A stretch of 64,000 nucleotides of DNA. It comes from Eumeta japonica (Eukaryota > Arthropoda > Insecta > Lepidoptera > Psychidae). The DNA lies in NCBI GenBank assembly GCA_005406025.1, contig BGZK01000014.1:496001-560000 (forward strand), given 5' to 3'. Position 1 is the stretch's first letter, and every line of letters begins with the position of its first letter. The notes beneath the pieces are model-generated. The model saw nothing but the letters and a program-made list of their open reading frames with translations, did no database searches and had not been told where the DNA came from. This document shows, one piece after another, positions 49,261 to 60,639 of this stretch. The position numbers and the translations under genes are program-made.

Positions 49261-50432
49261 GTGATTATAAGTCAATGCAAGAAAGATATTACATAAAACG
49301 GCTCAATTCGCACTCGAGAAAGACAGAGATGCTTAAGTAAGCGACTAGTAGAAAAAAAACTTCGCACGGTTCGTTTTATAAATACGTTGAAAAAATTAGG
49401 CATCGACCGTAATTAGAAACCTATTATGTGGGTAATTATATAATGACTAAATTAAAAACACACTTTCTGCCAGTGTAATTTCGACGCGTGAAGTACCTAC
49501 ACTTAGATTACGTTTACTTTGCAAAATTTTAATATAACTTGCACTCACAGTTTTGCAGAAATCATTTTATTTATTCACGTATAATATAAAGTTATAATGA
49601 AACAAAATATACAGCACGGATTTTCGTATTACTTGGAAATGTTATATGAAATTGTAATTCAAAGATTTCATTATTTTTTAGGCAGTTATATTATTTAAAA
49701 TATTTTATAGTCCATTCATTCGACATTTTAGCTCGTGTAACTATAATGCAGATTTTAAATATTTTTAGTCAGGATTTGATTTTGGTTCGTCGAAAGTTCG
49801 CCAATCAGACAGAATACGCCCTTTATCATATACAGTAATGTAACATAAGATCACGCCCTACCTCTTGTTTTGCTTCACTGACATTAGTCATTAATTTCGT
49901 ATAAGCTCGTCCATTTTGGTTACTTAAAATGTAGCCCTTCTCAATGTACCCGCTGACTCAGTCCCTATGAGTTCTAACGGCGGGTTATACCAAGAGTAAA
50001 AACGTACTACGTAAACGTAATCCGTAAGAATTGACAGATTATGTACGGACAATCCGTTAAATTTTAAGGTTTACCGTAACTTACAAAATTTTCGCTTCTG
50101 AATAATCTAGTTAAATATTTCTCTGCAGCAATGGCGGCGTTAGGTGTCTGCGACGTCGGTGATCGTCGGCGGTCTCGCGCATGAGCCCGAGGGAGGTTCG
50201 CAAAGGTTATATAAATTAAAATTTAGCTCATTTAATTTAACGTTTCCTTTCTGAGTGGAAAAAGGAGCTCGCAAACACGATGTCGCCGGCGCCCACGTTC
50301 GGTCTAGCGCCGCTACAGCTCTGGAATACAACGTTAATGTGATGTTGTGTTAACGTTATTGATGTTAAATGTTAACGTTTGATTAAGTTTTTATTTTATT
50401 CACGTTCCGTACATGAATTTGCAACAATTGAA

Positions 50433-50475
50433 ATTTCTTATCCCTTCTAGTACCTCACTAGAAGGGATAAGAAAT
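50433..50475. repeat. Perfect palindrome, 19-bp arms, 5-nt loop
   Basis: ATTTCTTATCCCTTCTAGT, then ACCTC, then the exact reverse complement. Same arm and loop lengths as 16741-16783 but unrelated sequence. Confidence 0.95.
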
Positions 50476-50577
50476 GCATATTATACCTCTATAATGGCGG
50501 GAACTTTTATAATAATAAACCAAATTATTTTATTAAGTCTAATATTAAAATTAATTGTTGGTTGATCGACGATATTG

Positions 50578-50765
50578 TGTCAGGCTTCACCCCACTGATG
50601 AGGTTCCGTCCCTTCTACAATCTTTTTATTTTAGTTTGAAGGACATTAAGCCCTCCGCGCCGGCTCGATGCGGGTTTGGGGCTGCCAACGCCTGATGTCA
50701 CGAAGACGATGACGACTTCGGCACTGGCTTCACGTTCTATTCAAAGCATGGACGTGATGTAACTT
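50578..50765 (-). mobile_element. Dispersed repeat fragment
   Basis: Phrases such as GCCGGCTCGATGCGGGTTTGG and CCAACGCCTGATGTCACGAAG resemble a lepidopteran dispersed repeat known to me, but I cannot define ends. Confidence 0.35.
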
Positions 50766-52218
50766 GGCTTAATTTAAAAACTTGACGATCAATCAGATCA
50801 AGTATCCGAACAGACTATCATAAGGTCCGAAGGCGATTCTCTTCATCACCACCGCTCAAACAACACCAAGCGGAACAATTCTAAATATCAGCCTTCCACG
50901 TCAAGTGGTGTCTAACAAAAGTGATCGTAACTACTCAATCATCTTTGACTATCACCTATCAAAAGACGTATGTATATTTCTGGAGAATTACATACGACAT
51001 TGAAGAAATTAGAAAAACGTGCACACCTGTCAGTTCTTGTCCGACTTCGTTGTTGCGGGTACTGGTATAAATATAAAATAGTTTTCCTCTGATTCTCGGA
51101 ACCGATTATGATGAAACTTTCTATTGCATCAGTTATTCAAGTAGATCCCGTTATCATAGTCACTTTCGGAATTGTATTTCTAACTTGAATCACTAATGTT
51201 CAAATTCTTCTCCAATGTTATAAAAAATACGTGTAAACAGATTCCGTACTAATAATTTCACCAGGTGTAATAACTATACAAGATATTTTATACTGTTTTA
51301 CTTTTTACCTCAGCAATAATTGAAGTCTATTAAAAATATTTACATAGTAATATCACTGAACATTAATCGTAATGTATTTACTAATCGTAAAATCGTGAAT
51401 TTCTTAAATTACAATTCCTTTATGCACGTATTTGATAAAATAGAGTAAATGCTGCAATTTCGTAGTAGACATCTATTAGACTCACCATTGTGCCTTGGTA
51501 CATTAAGCGATAAAATTGCAAAATAATTTCCTAATTTTACAAATCACTTCTGATAAGTCGATCTGAAATTAATGTTCACTGAAACCTATGAATTTATTCA
51601 ATTAAACGTGAAATTGTCGTAAAGCAATTAGATGAACAGCAGTATATTACATAGTGTGATGAATTTTATAGTGTGAAATATTATTTTATTTGGGGTGCGC
51701 CATCTAGTATCAACGTAAACGTGGTCGCTTTGATGTATAAAACAATTTTATCTAGATGAAAACGTAGATATTTAAAAAACTAACTCCAAAAAGCGTTTCA
51801 ATAAGGTCGGTGTAAATACAAATGCCTATATTAAGAAGTCGAGTTTAGACAATTAAGTTAAACCGAACTCCCGTTACGTGCTCTGCTCGTGCCACGGCTG
51901 ATTCGAAGTCAAAGGACAATTTGTATAGTGAAATAGCTTTCGCAGATAAAAACTCCCTCATTTAGCACTAATGACAGTAATTACGAGTAAATTGAGACGA
52001 CAAATCGGTTGTTAGTCGAGCTGTCGGCCATTAGTGGGTGTCACCCGCCGCGGCGGCCGGCGCGGGCGGCGCGCGGTCGTCCGTCTTTATTCGAGGCAAT
52101 TTACCGGGAAGATTTATGCCTCAATACGGGCCTCTTCTGAGGAGATGCTAAGAAAAGGATCCGGTTATGTTGGTGATAGTTCTGTGTCGTTGAGCTGTTT
52201 TTATGATCGGCGAAATGA

Positions 52219-52432
52219 ATTAAAAAATGGCCAAAGGCGAGTCGGACTGGCACACGAAGGGTTCCGTAGCACCATAAAATATTTAACATTACGTATTTTT
52301 TAATAGTTTAATAAAAATGAAACACTCATATTCAATAGTATGCATTAAGGTCAGACCGGTTTGAGGACCCTCAACCCGCACAGCGCGGGAACAAATTAGC
52401 GCGAGTGTCACTCACACTTGGCCGGTTTATAT
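52219..52432. mobile_element. ~214-bp CGGCCAAGTGCGAGTCGG-family element
   Basis: The left end AATGGCCAAAGGCGAGTCGG runs to AGGGTTCCGTAGCACC; the right end in reverse reads AAACCGGCCAAGTGTGAGTG and reaches a GAGGGTCCT. They form imperfect inverted repeats around a short AT-rich centre, a miniature version of 16648-17569. Confidence 0.6.
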
Positions 52433-53111
52433 TATTTGCTGTTTTACTTAAGAGTATGCATTATACTTAAACTAGTTTAAATGTTTGTATGTATTCCCAT
52501 TATTGAGATCGAACAAAAATCGCCTAAAGAAATACATTTTTTGTATGGACATCCCCTTTAATTTTCAACTTCATTTTATTTTTATTATTTGTGATAGCGA
52601 AAATTTCACACAAAGTATGAAAATTTCAAATACCTACCTATTACGGTTTAAAAGGTACGTGTATGCCCCTGTGACAGGGTGTTTCGCATAACAAACGCCA
52701 TCCTATGTATACTGCTGTGAAATTTTGATACTGGTGACTGTTCCATTTGGAATTTTTCAAGTCACACCATGAGTAAGCTCTTAAATTTCAAATCAAATCG
52801 AAAGGGGTGAAACATGGTAATTGTTCGCGCCGTATTCTCAAAATTAAATACTGTGGCAATTAACCCCCTCCTTTACACTCGCAACCGAATTTGAACTTAC
52901 CCGCACTCACTTACTTCTGTATATCCAACGTTAACGCAACCGCAAATCGTTGATTACATTATTTTCTTAAATTATTAATTTATACATTTGTGAACCGCAA
53001 GTGTATTTACATGTTATATGTAAATAAAACAGCACAGACTCGCAGTTATGCCCGAAACCACGATAGCCGCTGTGAATAAAATCAACCCCATACAGAAGGG
53101 TGAATTCTTCT

Positions 53112-53177
53112 CTTCATACAGTGGCAAATCAGAATGGATAGAAGAGTCCATCCACTCCGATTAGCCACTGTATGAAG
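53112..53177. ncRNA. 66-nt imperfect hairpin, possible small-RNA precursor or miniature palindrome
   Basis: Two 28-nt arms (CTTCATACAGTGGCAAATCA... and its reverse partner) pair at 25 of 28 positions around a 10-nt loop. The three mismatches are scattered, as in microRNA precursors, but a decayed palindrome would look the same. I match it to no known microRNA. Confidence 0.3.
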
Positions 53178-53304
53178 TTTTTGGAGATGGGGTAAACAAT
53201 ACAACTCCGTACAAGCAATCGGCGTATACAGTAATGGTACTACAGTTTAAGCATTTACGATTTTCGATACAATCCAGTATCTAGAAAGGCAATATTTTTA
53301 TTTT

Positions 53305-53485
53305 TTTTATAGCACTTTCAAGGAGAAAACGAGCATACTGGGGAGAAGGTGATCACCGCTGACCATGGACACTTGCTAATCTCAGAGGAGTCGTCAATGC
53401 GTTACCGACCTCTTGGGAAGGAATGGGAATATCTTATGGAGGCGGCAGTGGGCCATTAGACGAAACTGGATTACTAACGTAACAG
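53305..53485 (+). mobile_element. Dispersed repeat fragment (GGTGATCACCGCTGACCATGGACAC type)
   Basis: GTGATCACCGCTGACCATGG, AATCTCAGAGGAGTCGTCAA and GCGTTACCGACCTCTTGGGA are worn forms of a repeat phrase common in Lepidoptera (GAGGAGTCACAGGTGCGTTGCCGGCCTTTTGG). No coding content. Confidence 0.5.
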
Positions 53486-53639
53486 CGGAAGCTGTATTTC
53501 TTACTTCACGTCTCTATTTTGTGGAGTGTTGTATTACCGATCGAGCCGGCCCGTTTACGTGCTGCGGCCAAATTGGTCACAATAAGTTAGTTTTAACGTT
53601 TCTTCTATCTCCTTATTTTATTCTATAACAGCGATTTGA

Positions 53640-53850
53640 GGGTGTGATTCAGTGATTTTAAAACAGAAGGAGCCGTGTTCGATTTTGATAATGAGCGCAT
53701 TGACCAGTGATTTTCAAATTAAGTCAAATTTAAACCGCCCACCTTGTGCCTCGGAAAGCACGATGAGCCGTGTCATTGCGCCAACACCTGTCATTATCGA
53801 TGACAGTGTTCGTTAGCAGCTTCCGAATGGTCGCCGAGTTGCAGTCGGCC
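53640..53850 (+). mobile_element. tRNA-derived SINE, copy 3
   Basis: A GGTGTGATTCAGTGATTTTAA head and CGTGTTCGATTTTG (B-box-like), then TTGTGCCTCGGAAAGCACGA, GAGCCGTGTCATTGC and a GATGACAGTGTTCGTTAGCA tail. It is the copy that best keeps the GTGCCTCGGAAAGCACG block. Confidence 0.65.
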
Positions 53851-54971
53851 AACGTGGAGGGATTATTTATCAACCCCTCAATATATAGTGATTAAGTACT
53901 GATTCTATGAAATCCAGGTCCTATATGTCATGTCTTCTTCTATTGATTTGTAAATAAAAAAATGTGTAAAAATGAAAAATAAAGATATTTTCATAAGTCA
54001 CCTATGTTCGATTATTTCTGTGAATTGGCAGTGATTTAACTCTTACTTTAACATCAGTCTCTTCTAAGGAGTCATACCCTAAACTGTTAGCATTAAACTG
54101 TTTTGTTTTCTCTTTTACCATTCATGGCTTCTTCAGCTGATCACCTGAACGATAAATCACACATTTATTCTGTCATTTCCAATTACAACAAAACTATTCA
54201 TTTTTTGGAATTCGAAATGGCAGTGTAAAACTAGTGCAATGTTTTTAAAAAAGGCATTCTTGTATTTTTAATTATTCGTAGTCTGACCAGGAATTTTTTA
54301 GCCGACCCATTAGCGACATATTTTTAAACATATTGAATTTAATATTAAATACTTTTCATCAATTAAACAGATTGATGGATCAAACTATAGTATTGTAATA
54401 ATTTCTTATTATGTACGTTATCTATTTAACTGCAAATAAGTCTCTAACATTGTTAGATTTTTACTTTCAAGTTGACCTATATAAGTCAGTATCACTCCAT
54501 CACTGTTCCGTTGGTAGTTACAATTTACAACCTATAAACAGTTTGTTTGTGTCTTTAGATTCGTATAAAAAACTAGTTTTTGTATTGCATATAATGCCCA
54601 CCGTTTTATGATATACAATATCCAACAACTGACGTTAACTAATCAGTGTTGCCATTTCTGCGAGCAATGAGACACTCGAAGAGTTTGTAACACACGATTC
54701 CGTTCGTATCATAACCGAGTAGGTAACGTGCGTGTAAAATGCTAAAGCTGCTAATTTACGTGATAAAGCGCAACTCCAAGGTTACAGATGGCGCTATTTA
54801 AGAAATAGCTATACTGAAATGGAAAATGTGAAATTCTACAACACAGCATCAGAATTCCATACGAGAATATAATATATAAATAGAAGATGTAATCAATAGA
54901 CTAGTCGTGCAGTGGCACCCATATCTACGCCCGTTAAATAGGTACTACTAAACTGACCACTGTTTTTACAG

Positions 54972-55115
54972 ATCTTCTATAATAAGTATGGTCTGCATGT
55001 CAAAAACTTCACCCTAAGGGTTGTCATTCCAGAGAAGACTGGATTTTTCGAAGACCAATATCAAATCGACGACAATGTTCTTCACATTGGGCCCGTATGC
55101 TATCGTGTCAAATAA
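54972..55115 (+). CDS. Candidate terminal exon of an unknown host gene (partial)
   Basis: The splice acceptor CTGTTTTTACAG ends at 54971. The next 47 codons are open with balanced codon use: IFYNKYGLHVKNFTLRVVIP, then EKTGFFEDQYQIDDNVLHIG and PVCYRVK, closed by TAA TGA. The composition is that of a folded domain, with alternating hydrophobic residues and few Leu/Ile/Lys runs. I do not recognise the family. Earlier exons were not found in the AT-rich and repeat-rich sequence upstream. A second frame just after it (ADKVNRYLKNNRPHDGL near 55130-55180) also looks mildly coding, so a frameshifted gene relic is possible. Confidence 0.4.
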   Translation: MFYNKYGLHVKNFTLRVVIPEKTGFFEDQYQIDDNVLHIGPVCYRVK

Positions 55116-56770
55116 TGAAAGCACAGGCGGATAAAGTAAATAGATATCTTAAAAACAATCGTCCACACGATGGATTGTCGTGTGAAATACCTCAGCACAG
55201 CGATATCGTAAAATACAACACATATTTCATTTCACACTTCACACTTTCTTTTTCGATACAGACGTCTCCGGTGAGAATTTGTCGCGGGCAGGTGTTTGCC
55301 GGGCCTTTCATCTGTCACTTTATATATATTACCGCGCGAGGCGGTGTGAGGAGAATGGATGTTCAGACATAAATGTTCTATTTGACGTAAAAAAATCTAC
55401 TACGAGTATAAATAATATTTTGCTATTACATAACGTAGCTTTTTTTTAAAGAGTTTTTTTATACAAAAAAGTGGTCAGGTGTGAATTTGGCTATGTTCGG
55501 AAAATTCCGTATAAAATTATTCTTCATAACTTAGAACATTTTGGTGCAGAGCTTTATAATAATTTACTTGTTTGTTAGCTAATAATAAATGTTTGCCTAC
55601 AGCATGCAGTAGCATACGGATTTTGTGTCAATACAGTGCATTACGAGTATATTGCACGCATGCAATAAGATACAATATCAAGCGTTTGCCTACAATATGC
55701 AGCAATATGTTTTACGCCAACGCATAATTATGAATTTTTGTATGAGTAAAACCTTGGACTAAAAAAAATTGCTAAAAATAATTTAATAGATTTTGTATTT
55801 AAGGTTTTTGGTAGTATAAGCTACATTGTATACGACCAACCGTGAATATAAGTTTATCTCGGATCAATTTTACACGTAAATTATTTTTTTTCAGATTATT
55901 GTTTTACTTGAGTCTCAACATATAAAATTTCAAGATTACAAGTCAAGAGAAGGTATTCTATAGGTTTTGAAAATTAATTAGTGAATGAGACTTTTAATAT
56001 TAAAATGTGTTTTAAAGAGCTAAACCTTTTTATTGTATTAAGTTAGGAATTGCAACTTTTATAACAGTTATAAGGCTCAGAATATATTATTAATTTTAAT
56101 TAACACGTCAAACGGTATCTGAGAGAAAAGGTGATGACACATGGACAGACAGGCAAGGATTAAAATTTTGCATTATTAGGGGCGACTTTGTATACATGTA
56201 TTGGATTCACGAATATTGGTTGCACAGAACTACCGTCTGTCAATGGTTTCGCGGATTGGTATATGGAAATATTATGTAGGTCAAAGACTGTATGAGTTGG
56301 ATCATGATTTTACACACAATGAGATCCAATACCGCAATCTACGTTGATATTGGCTCTAGAATCGGCACGTGTCCGATGACCGTATTCCATGACTTCTTTC
56401 GTTCGTATCCAAATTAGATTATCTCGTTTCAGGTTCAAATGAGATTCTAAAGAAAAGATTATACTTCAGACGTCAAGTTTCTAGCCCTCGAATGTGTGTT
56501 GATAGATTAGGTCTTTCTAGGACGTATGTAACATCTCAAAAGTAATATTGGTGTTTATTAACTTAATTTAACCCCTTAAATTGCAATTTTACCATAGTTT
56601 TGAACGTGTGGTATAGTATCAATTAAGTCTCGTAATTCATGTCTATTGAAAGTAAAAGAAGTTTTTGGCTTTTTATTTCAATTCGAAATATAAATCATAG
56701 AGAAAACTTTAATAAACATATGTATATTGATCATTATCCTTATGGTTTGTCTTTGAATGATTTTGATTGA
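55116..56770. other. Stretch without a supported gene
   Basis: AT-rich; a repeated phrase around GTTTGCCTACANNATGCAG at 55593 and 55685 is minor. Nothing else stands out. Confidence 0.4.
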
Positions 56771-56799
56771 GTTTTCATACGTCCGCAAACCGTTATGTT

Positions 56800-57480
56800 A
56801 CTCGTAACCCAACGCAACGTAACGCATAATGCAACACGCAACGTAACCGTGTGGACTGTTTCGCGTCGAGGTAGCAGCTAACCCGATGCGTTCGCAAACG
56901 GTTGCGTGCTGATCGTGCGTCGGCTGTCGGTTTTTGTTGCAAACACAAAGCCGTTAGCAGTGCCCGCGTGGACGGAGCTTAGTCTATGTTGATGTAGTGT
57001 GCGAATGAACGCGAAATGGCGGAGGAACAGCGACATGCGTGGGACGAAGAAAACACTTTTTTTCATCTATTTATATATCTTGAACAGAGATTGTTTTACC
57101 CTTATTTGTATCATTTTTTTGCTATTCGAAGTCTTATTTAATTTATCAAGTATTCGAAATTTACACTGGACATTCTGAGAAAATTTTTTGTAATGTCTAC
57201 TTATTTCCCGTTATTTTAAATTCAACTAAAAATTGTTAGTGGGCCTTTTTTGTAGACTTTAATTTTTCACCATCTAGGAGGATTCTTTTAAGTAGAGACA
57301 ATATCTTCAATTATAATGAACGCATTCATACCTCTGTTGTTCAACGTTCGCAAGAACACTGCGGACCGCGTAAAGATTTGTATTACGTTACGCACTTTCA
57401 ACACCACACAGATTCGTATCCGCATTACTTTACACGTTGCGTTGCTTTGATACGTTGCGTGTTACGTCCTCGTGCGTACC
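56800..57480 (+). mobile_element. Element with subterminal AACGCAACGT repeats and a truncated ORF
   Basis: The left side (56806-56850) carries several AACGCAACG / GCAACGTAACG words; the right side (57380-57475) carries the same words in reverse complement (CGTTGCGTTGC, ACGTTGCGTGTTACGTCC). Between them a GC-rich block leads to an ATG at 57016 in good context (gcgaaATGG) with the reading MAEEQRHAWDEENTFFHLFI, stopping at 57141. A start of this kind, acidic/Trp-rich before a helix, would suit a MADF/Myb-like protein of a PIF/Harbinger element. That assignment is a guess. Exact borders and target duplication are not visible. Confidence 0.35.
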
Positions 57481-57831
57481 CAGTCTAATGTGGAGTTTTA
57501 AAGTTTCTAAGTTTTATTATGTAATGTAATTTACGTAACATATTTTATCAAATAAATACAAATAAATCTTTTAATCTTATAAGAGATGTGTTTTTTACCC
57601 CCTTTGCTTCTCGTGCATATTCCAAGAGATTTATTTCATATATTTTATCTTTAAGTTTTTACTTTTCTTGTTTTTTTTTCTAGAGTTTAATTTTCTAGCA
57701 TATATGGCTTGTATATGGAATATTTTGTTAAGGAATGAACTTCAGTCGTGCGTCAAATCTGACATGGACCGCCTTTTTTTTTTTTAATTTACGTCGGATT
57801 AAATTACTTGCTTCACATCGGATAAGATGCC

Positions 57832-57918
57832 ATGACGTCGTCGGATCCTGACGATCAGGAATTCATCAATGCGGTGAAAAGAGTCGTCAAGTGCCCTCCA
57901 CCAGCAGGGCCAAAGTAG
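57832..57918 (+). other. Short coding-like ORF, 28 codons
   Basis: ATG at 57832 reads MTSSDPDDQEFINAVKRVVK then CPPPAGPK and a TAG. The composition is unlike the AT-rich flanks (the preceding 10 bases excepted). It is too short to judge and may be a piece of an element protein. Confidence 0.2.
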
Positions 57919-58074
57919 AGTAACTTACGTCCAAATTAAGCAGTGTAAATTGGGAACGGTATTGATCATTAAAAATACGCACAAAATTTTTCATTTCAAG
58001 TGTTTCTCACTCGTGAATATATAAAACGGATAATATTTTTCATACAAGAAAGTTATGATAATACGCATTTTCAG

Positions 58075-58235
58075 ATTTATGCGTGTAACCCGGTTTCGGC
58101 GTTATTGTCGGTTACGGCGTCCTAGCTCGGGGCGCCTGCGCCGGGGGCCCGCGCGCACTGCAGCTCGGCGGTCCGTCCTGGGAGGGTTCCGTATTAGGCG
58201 GGCATAAATCGATGGGGTGGCCCGATTGCGATTTA
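58075..58235. other. GC-rich island
   Basis: A strongly CpG-rich patch (GGGCGCCTGCGCCGGGGGCC) followed by GGGAGGGTTCCGTATTAGGC, which resembles a dispersed-repeat end. No reading frame is recognised. Confidence 0.35.
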
Positions 58236-58914
58236 TAGGCTAGCAATAGCAATCCAGCATTTGCTATGTTCACGCCTCCTTCATAGAATATTTCTGCGGG
58301 GAAAGGGACGCAATATACCGAAATTCGGAAGATTAAACTGTATGATTATGTCTCATCGATGGTTTTTATTATGCATATTGTGAAATACCACGCCTCCCGC
58401 CTGTCCGTTTGTGCGTTTATAACTCGACTGCCGCTGGTTTGATTCGTACGATTATTTTGGCGTGGAAGTACATTATAGGGCCACTTTCTAGTAGCGACTA
58501 TGTTACGATAGCCTACACACAACAATTTTAGTCCATCATTTTGTTAAAGTAGTGGCGCCGCGCCGGCGCTCTACGCAACGCTGACAATGCACAATAAATT
58601 TCATGTCTGCATATACATATGTGTATACCTACAGAGAGGTATGTTTAAATTGATGTTACAAAATCAAATATATAGGCTAAACTCTAATAATAATCATAAT
58701 AATCGCTGCTTGCATACACTTATATTCACCTTTTATCATTCCATTTTTAGTTGGTATATTGCATCAAGGGACGTTTAATCGTTTTAAGAACGATTGGGAT
58801 GAAAAGTGGGATCGGCATCGGAAACAAAATTGGGACCAAGATCATGTAGCCAAAGCTTAATAATGTGCACCGCGATGAAGTAAAGCAGTAAAATAGATGA
58901 GGGTGTCCAATATT

Positions 58915-59292
58915 CAACACTGCCTAGGGTGACGATTAAAGCATTCTGGCTGTAGGGTAAGCGTCGCAGATCCTCCTACACGGCCTGCGCTCAATCGCGA
59001 CGACCGAAACCACAAACGTTCCGATCGAAGCGCTGCCGCATCTGTGCAACGCGCTCTGTGTAAAAAGTTATTATACATATCCCCGCGCGAGGGTCCGGAC
59101 GGCCCTAAGTGCGGTCCCGCCGCTCCCACCGCGAGTTATTTTTTAATTTTACGACGCTCAAAAGGATTTGTTATCAGTGATAAGGTGCGGGAGCTCGATC
59201 GAGATCCACCCGCGGATAAAACATCCGACCATCCTCCCCCGTTTCCGCCCCCCGGCGAGACACCATTTCCTCGCGTCAGCCTCCTCCACATG
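58915..59292 (+). other. GC-rich exon-like segment ending at a splice donor
   Basis: This 380-base block is GC-rich with phrases CCCCGCGCGAGGGTCCGGAC and CCCCCGTTTCCGCCCCCCGG. It ends ...CACATGT followed by GTAAGTTTCG at 59293, a consensus donor. A plus-strand frame is open from 59044 through the donor. The content is Pro/Arg-rich and unrecognised, so a 5' untranslated first exon with promoter island is at least as likely as coding sequence. Confidence 0.3.
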
Positions 59293-59351
59293 TGTAAGTT
59301 TCGAGTACGTCGAGCGCTATACGAACGCGTAACTTAATGAGTTAACAAAAG

Positions 59352-59550
59352 CGGGGCCGGCTCAGCGGTCGAAAACCTTTACTTCGAGCTCGATAGCTTA
59401 TATCGGGTTCGATCCTGACCAGAACGAATTGATCGACGAGTTTCGGCTTAAATATTAAAACCACTGCCTCCGTGCCTCTGAAGGTAGTTTAAGCAGTCGG
59501 TCTCGGACGTTATCACCACATCAATGACAACCGCCGTTAGCAGAGCTCAG
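59352..59550 (+). mobile_element. tRNA-derived SINE, copy 4
   Basis: An A-box-like GGCTCAGCGGTC (59359-59370) and a B box GGTTCGATCC (59406-59415) are spaced as in a tRNA promoter. CCGTGCCTCTGAAGGTAGTT, TAAGCAGTCGGTCTCGGACG and ATGACAACCGCCGTTAGCAG follow. It is the best-preserved promoter of the four copies. Confidence 0.7.
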
Positions 59551-59633
59551 CCATCGGGGGTGTAAGTTTTAGACATGCCATTTCTGAGGTATGCCGTCAC
59601 GCAATATTTATTTCAAATCGGGGTGTTTGGACT

Positions 59634-59675
59634 TTAAGCTAGCTTCCACGGGCTAGCTTCCACGCTAGCCCGGCG
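59634..59675 (+). repeat. Short tandem GCTAGCTTCCACGG
   Basis: GCTAGCTTCCACG occurs twice in a row and is followed by CTAGCCC, a partial inverse. Confidence 0.75.
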
Positions 59676-60490
59676 GCGGTATCCGTTTGTCAGGGGAGAG
59701 AGCTATGCATGGTGGGAAGCGAAAGCGTAGAGTACACTGTTGTTTAAGTTTGGGCGCTGACGGTCGTGCACTAATATTCTATCGATATTCGTAATCGTTT
59801 GGAAGTTATAATTAGAATTAACAGTATCGTTTTATGTTAATTTTACGGACATTTCATTAATTTGTCTCATCAAACACACCACCGTCCACTACCCACTGCT
59901 GACTTCACTAAAGACCAGTGTTGCGAGGTAACCTAATCTCTAGGGCACGGACGAGGGCTTTTTTGACTCAATTTAAAAAAATCATTAGTTAAAAAACTCA
60001 TTAGTTAATTCATCCTTGGTCAGGTTCGAAGCCGATAATTTCTGGTTCTAAAGTAATGCTTTGAAGTAGTGAGTAATCGCAGCTGCTAATATTAACACTT
60101 TATAGTAACAGCTAATTATACAGCAATTAACTACAGCAGCACACAAATTTTTATTTTCGGATTACGATTAATGGCACAATTACCACGAAACAAGCGTTTT
60201 TACAGCTTTTATCGAAAGATCTCTTCCATCAAGGCAAACTTGTCGTGGCAAATAACAACAAAATCGATATACAAACAGGGGTATTTTGTTTACGTATCCT
60301 TTGTCTTACACATAATTTATTAGACATTAATGCCTTTTTATTTAATGTTTATATTCCTTTACAATTGTATTCCGATATTTATTTCTATGTTACTATTATA
60401 TTATAAATTGAGAATACCTACACTAACTACCTACGATGCTTTAGATAAAATTCGAACAATTTGCAATTGTCTGTTATACTGAAATTCACC
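59676..60490. other. Stretch without a supported gene
   Basis: AT-rich; no frame or repeat of note. Confidence 0.4.
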
Positions 60491-60639
60491 TAATCGTGCA
60501 ACCCTCACTATTTTATAATTTTCCTAATCCAAGGGAAAAAATCAACAAGATGGAAATTGACTTTCACATCCAGGATTCCTTATCAACAAATAGAATGAAA
60601 CAAAATTTGCGAATGTGCTCAAGTAAATGCATATCACCT

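Larger units (their letters stand above)
49500..52215. other. Stretch without a supported gene
   Basis: It holds a perfect palindrome (50433-50475), a dispersed-repeat fragment (50578-50765) and a very GC-rich patch at 52036-52085 (CGCCGCGGCGGCCGGCGCGG) that may be a promoter or first-exon island. No frame is recognised. Confidence 0.4.

Noticed and set aside
59355..59425. Functional tRNA gene
   Set aside because: A and B boxes are present but the acceptor and anticodon arms do not pair, and the downstream SINE blocks show it is a tRNA-derived retroposon.
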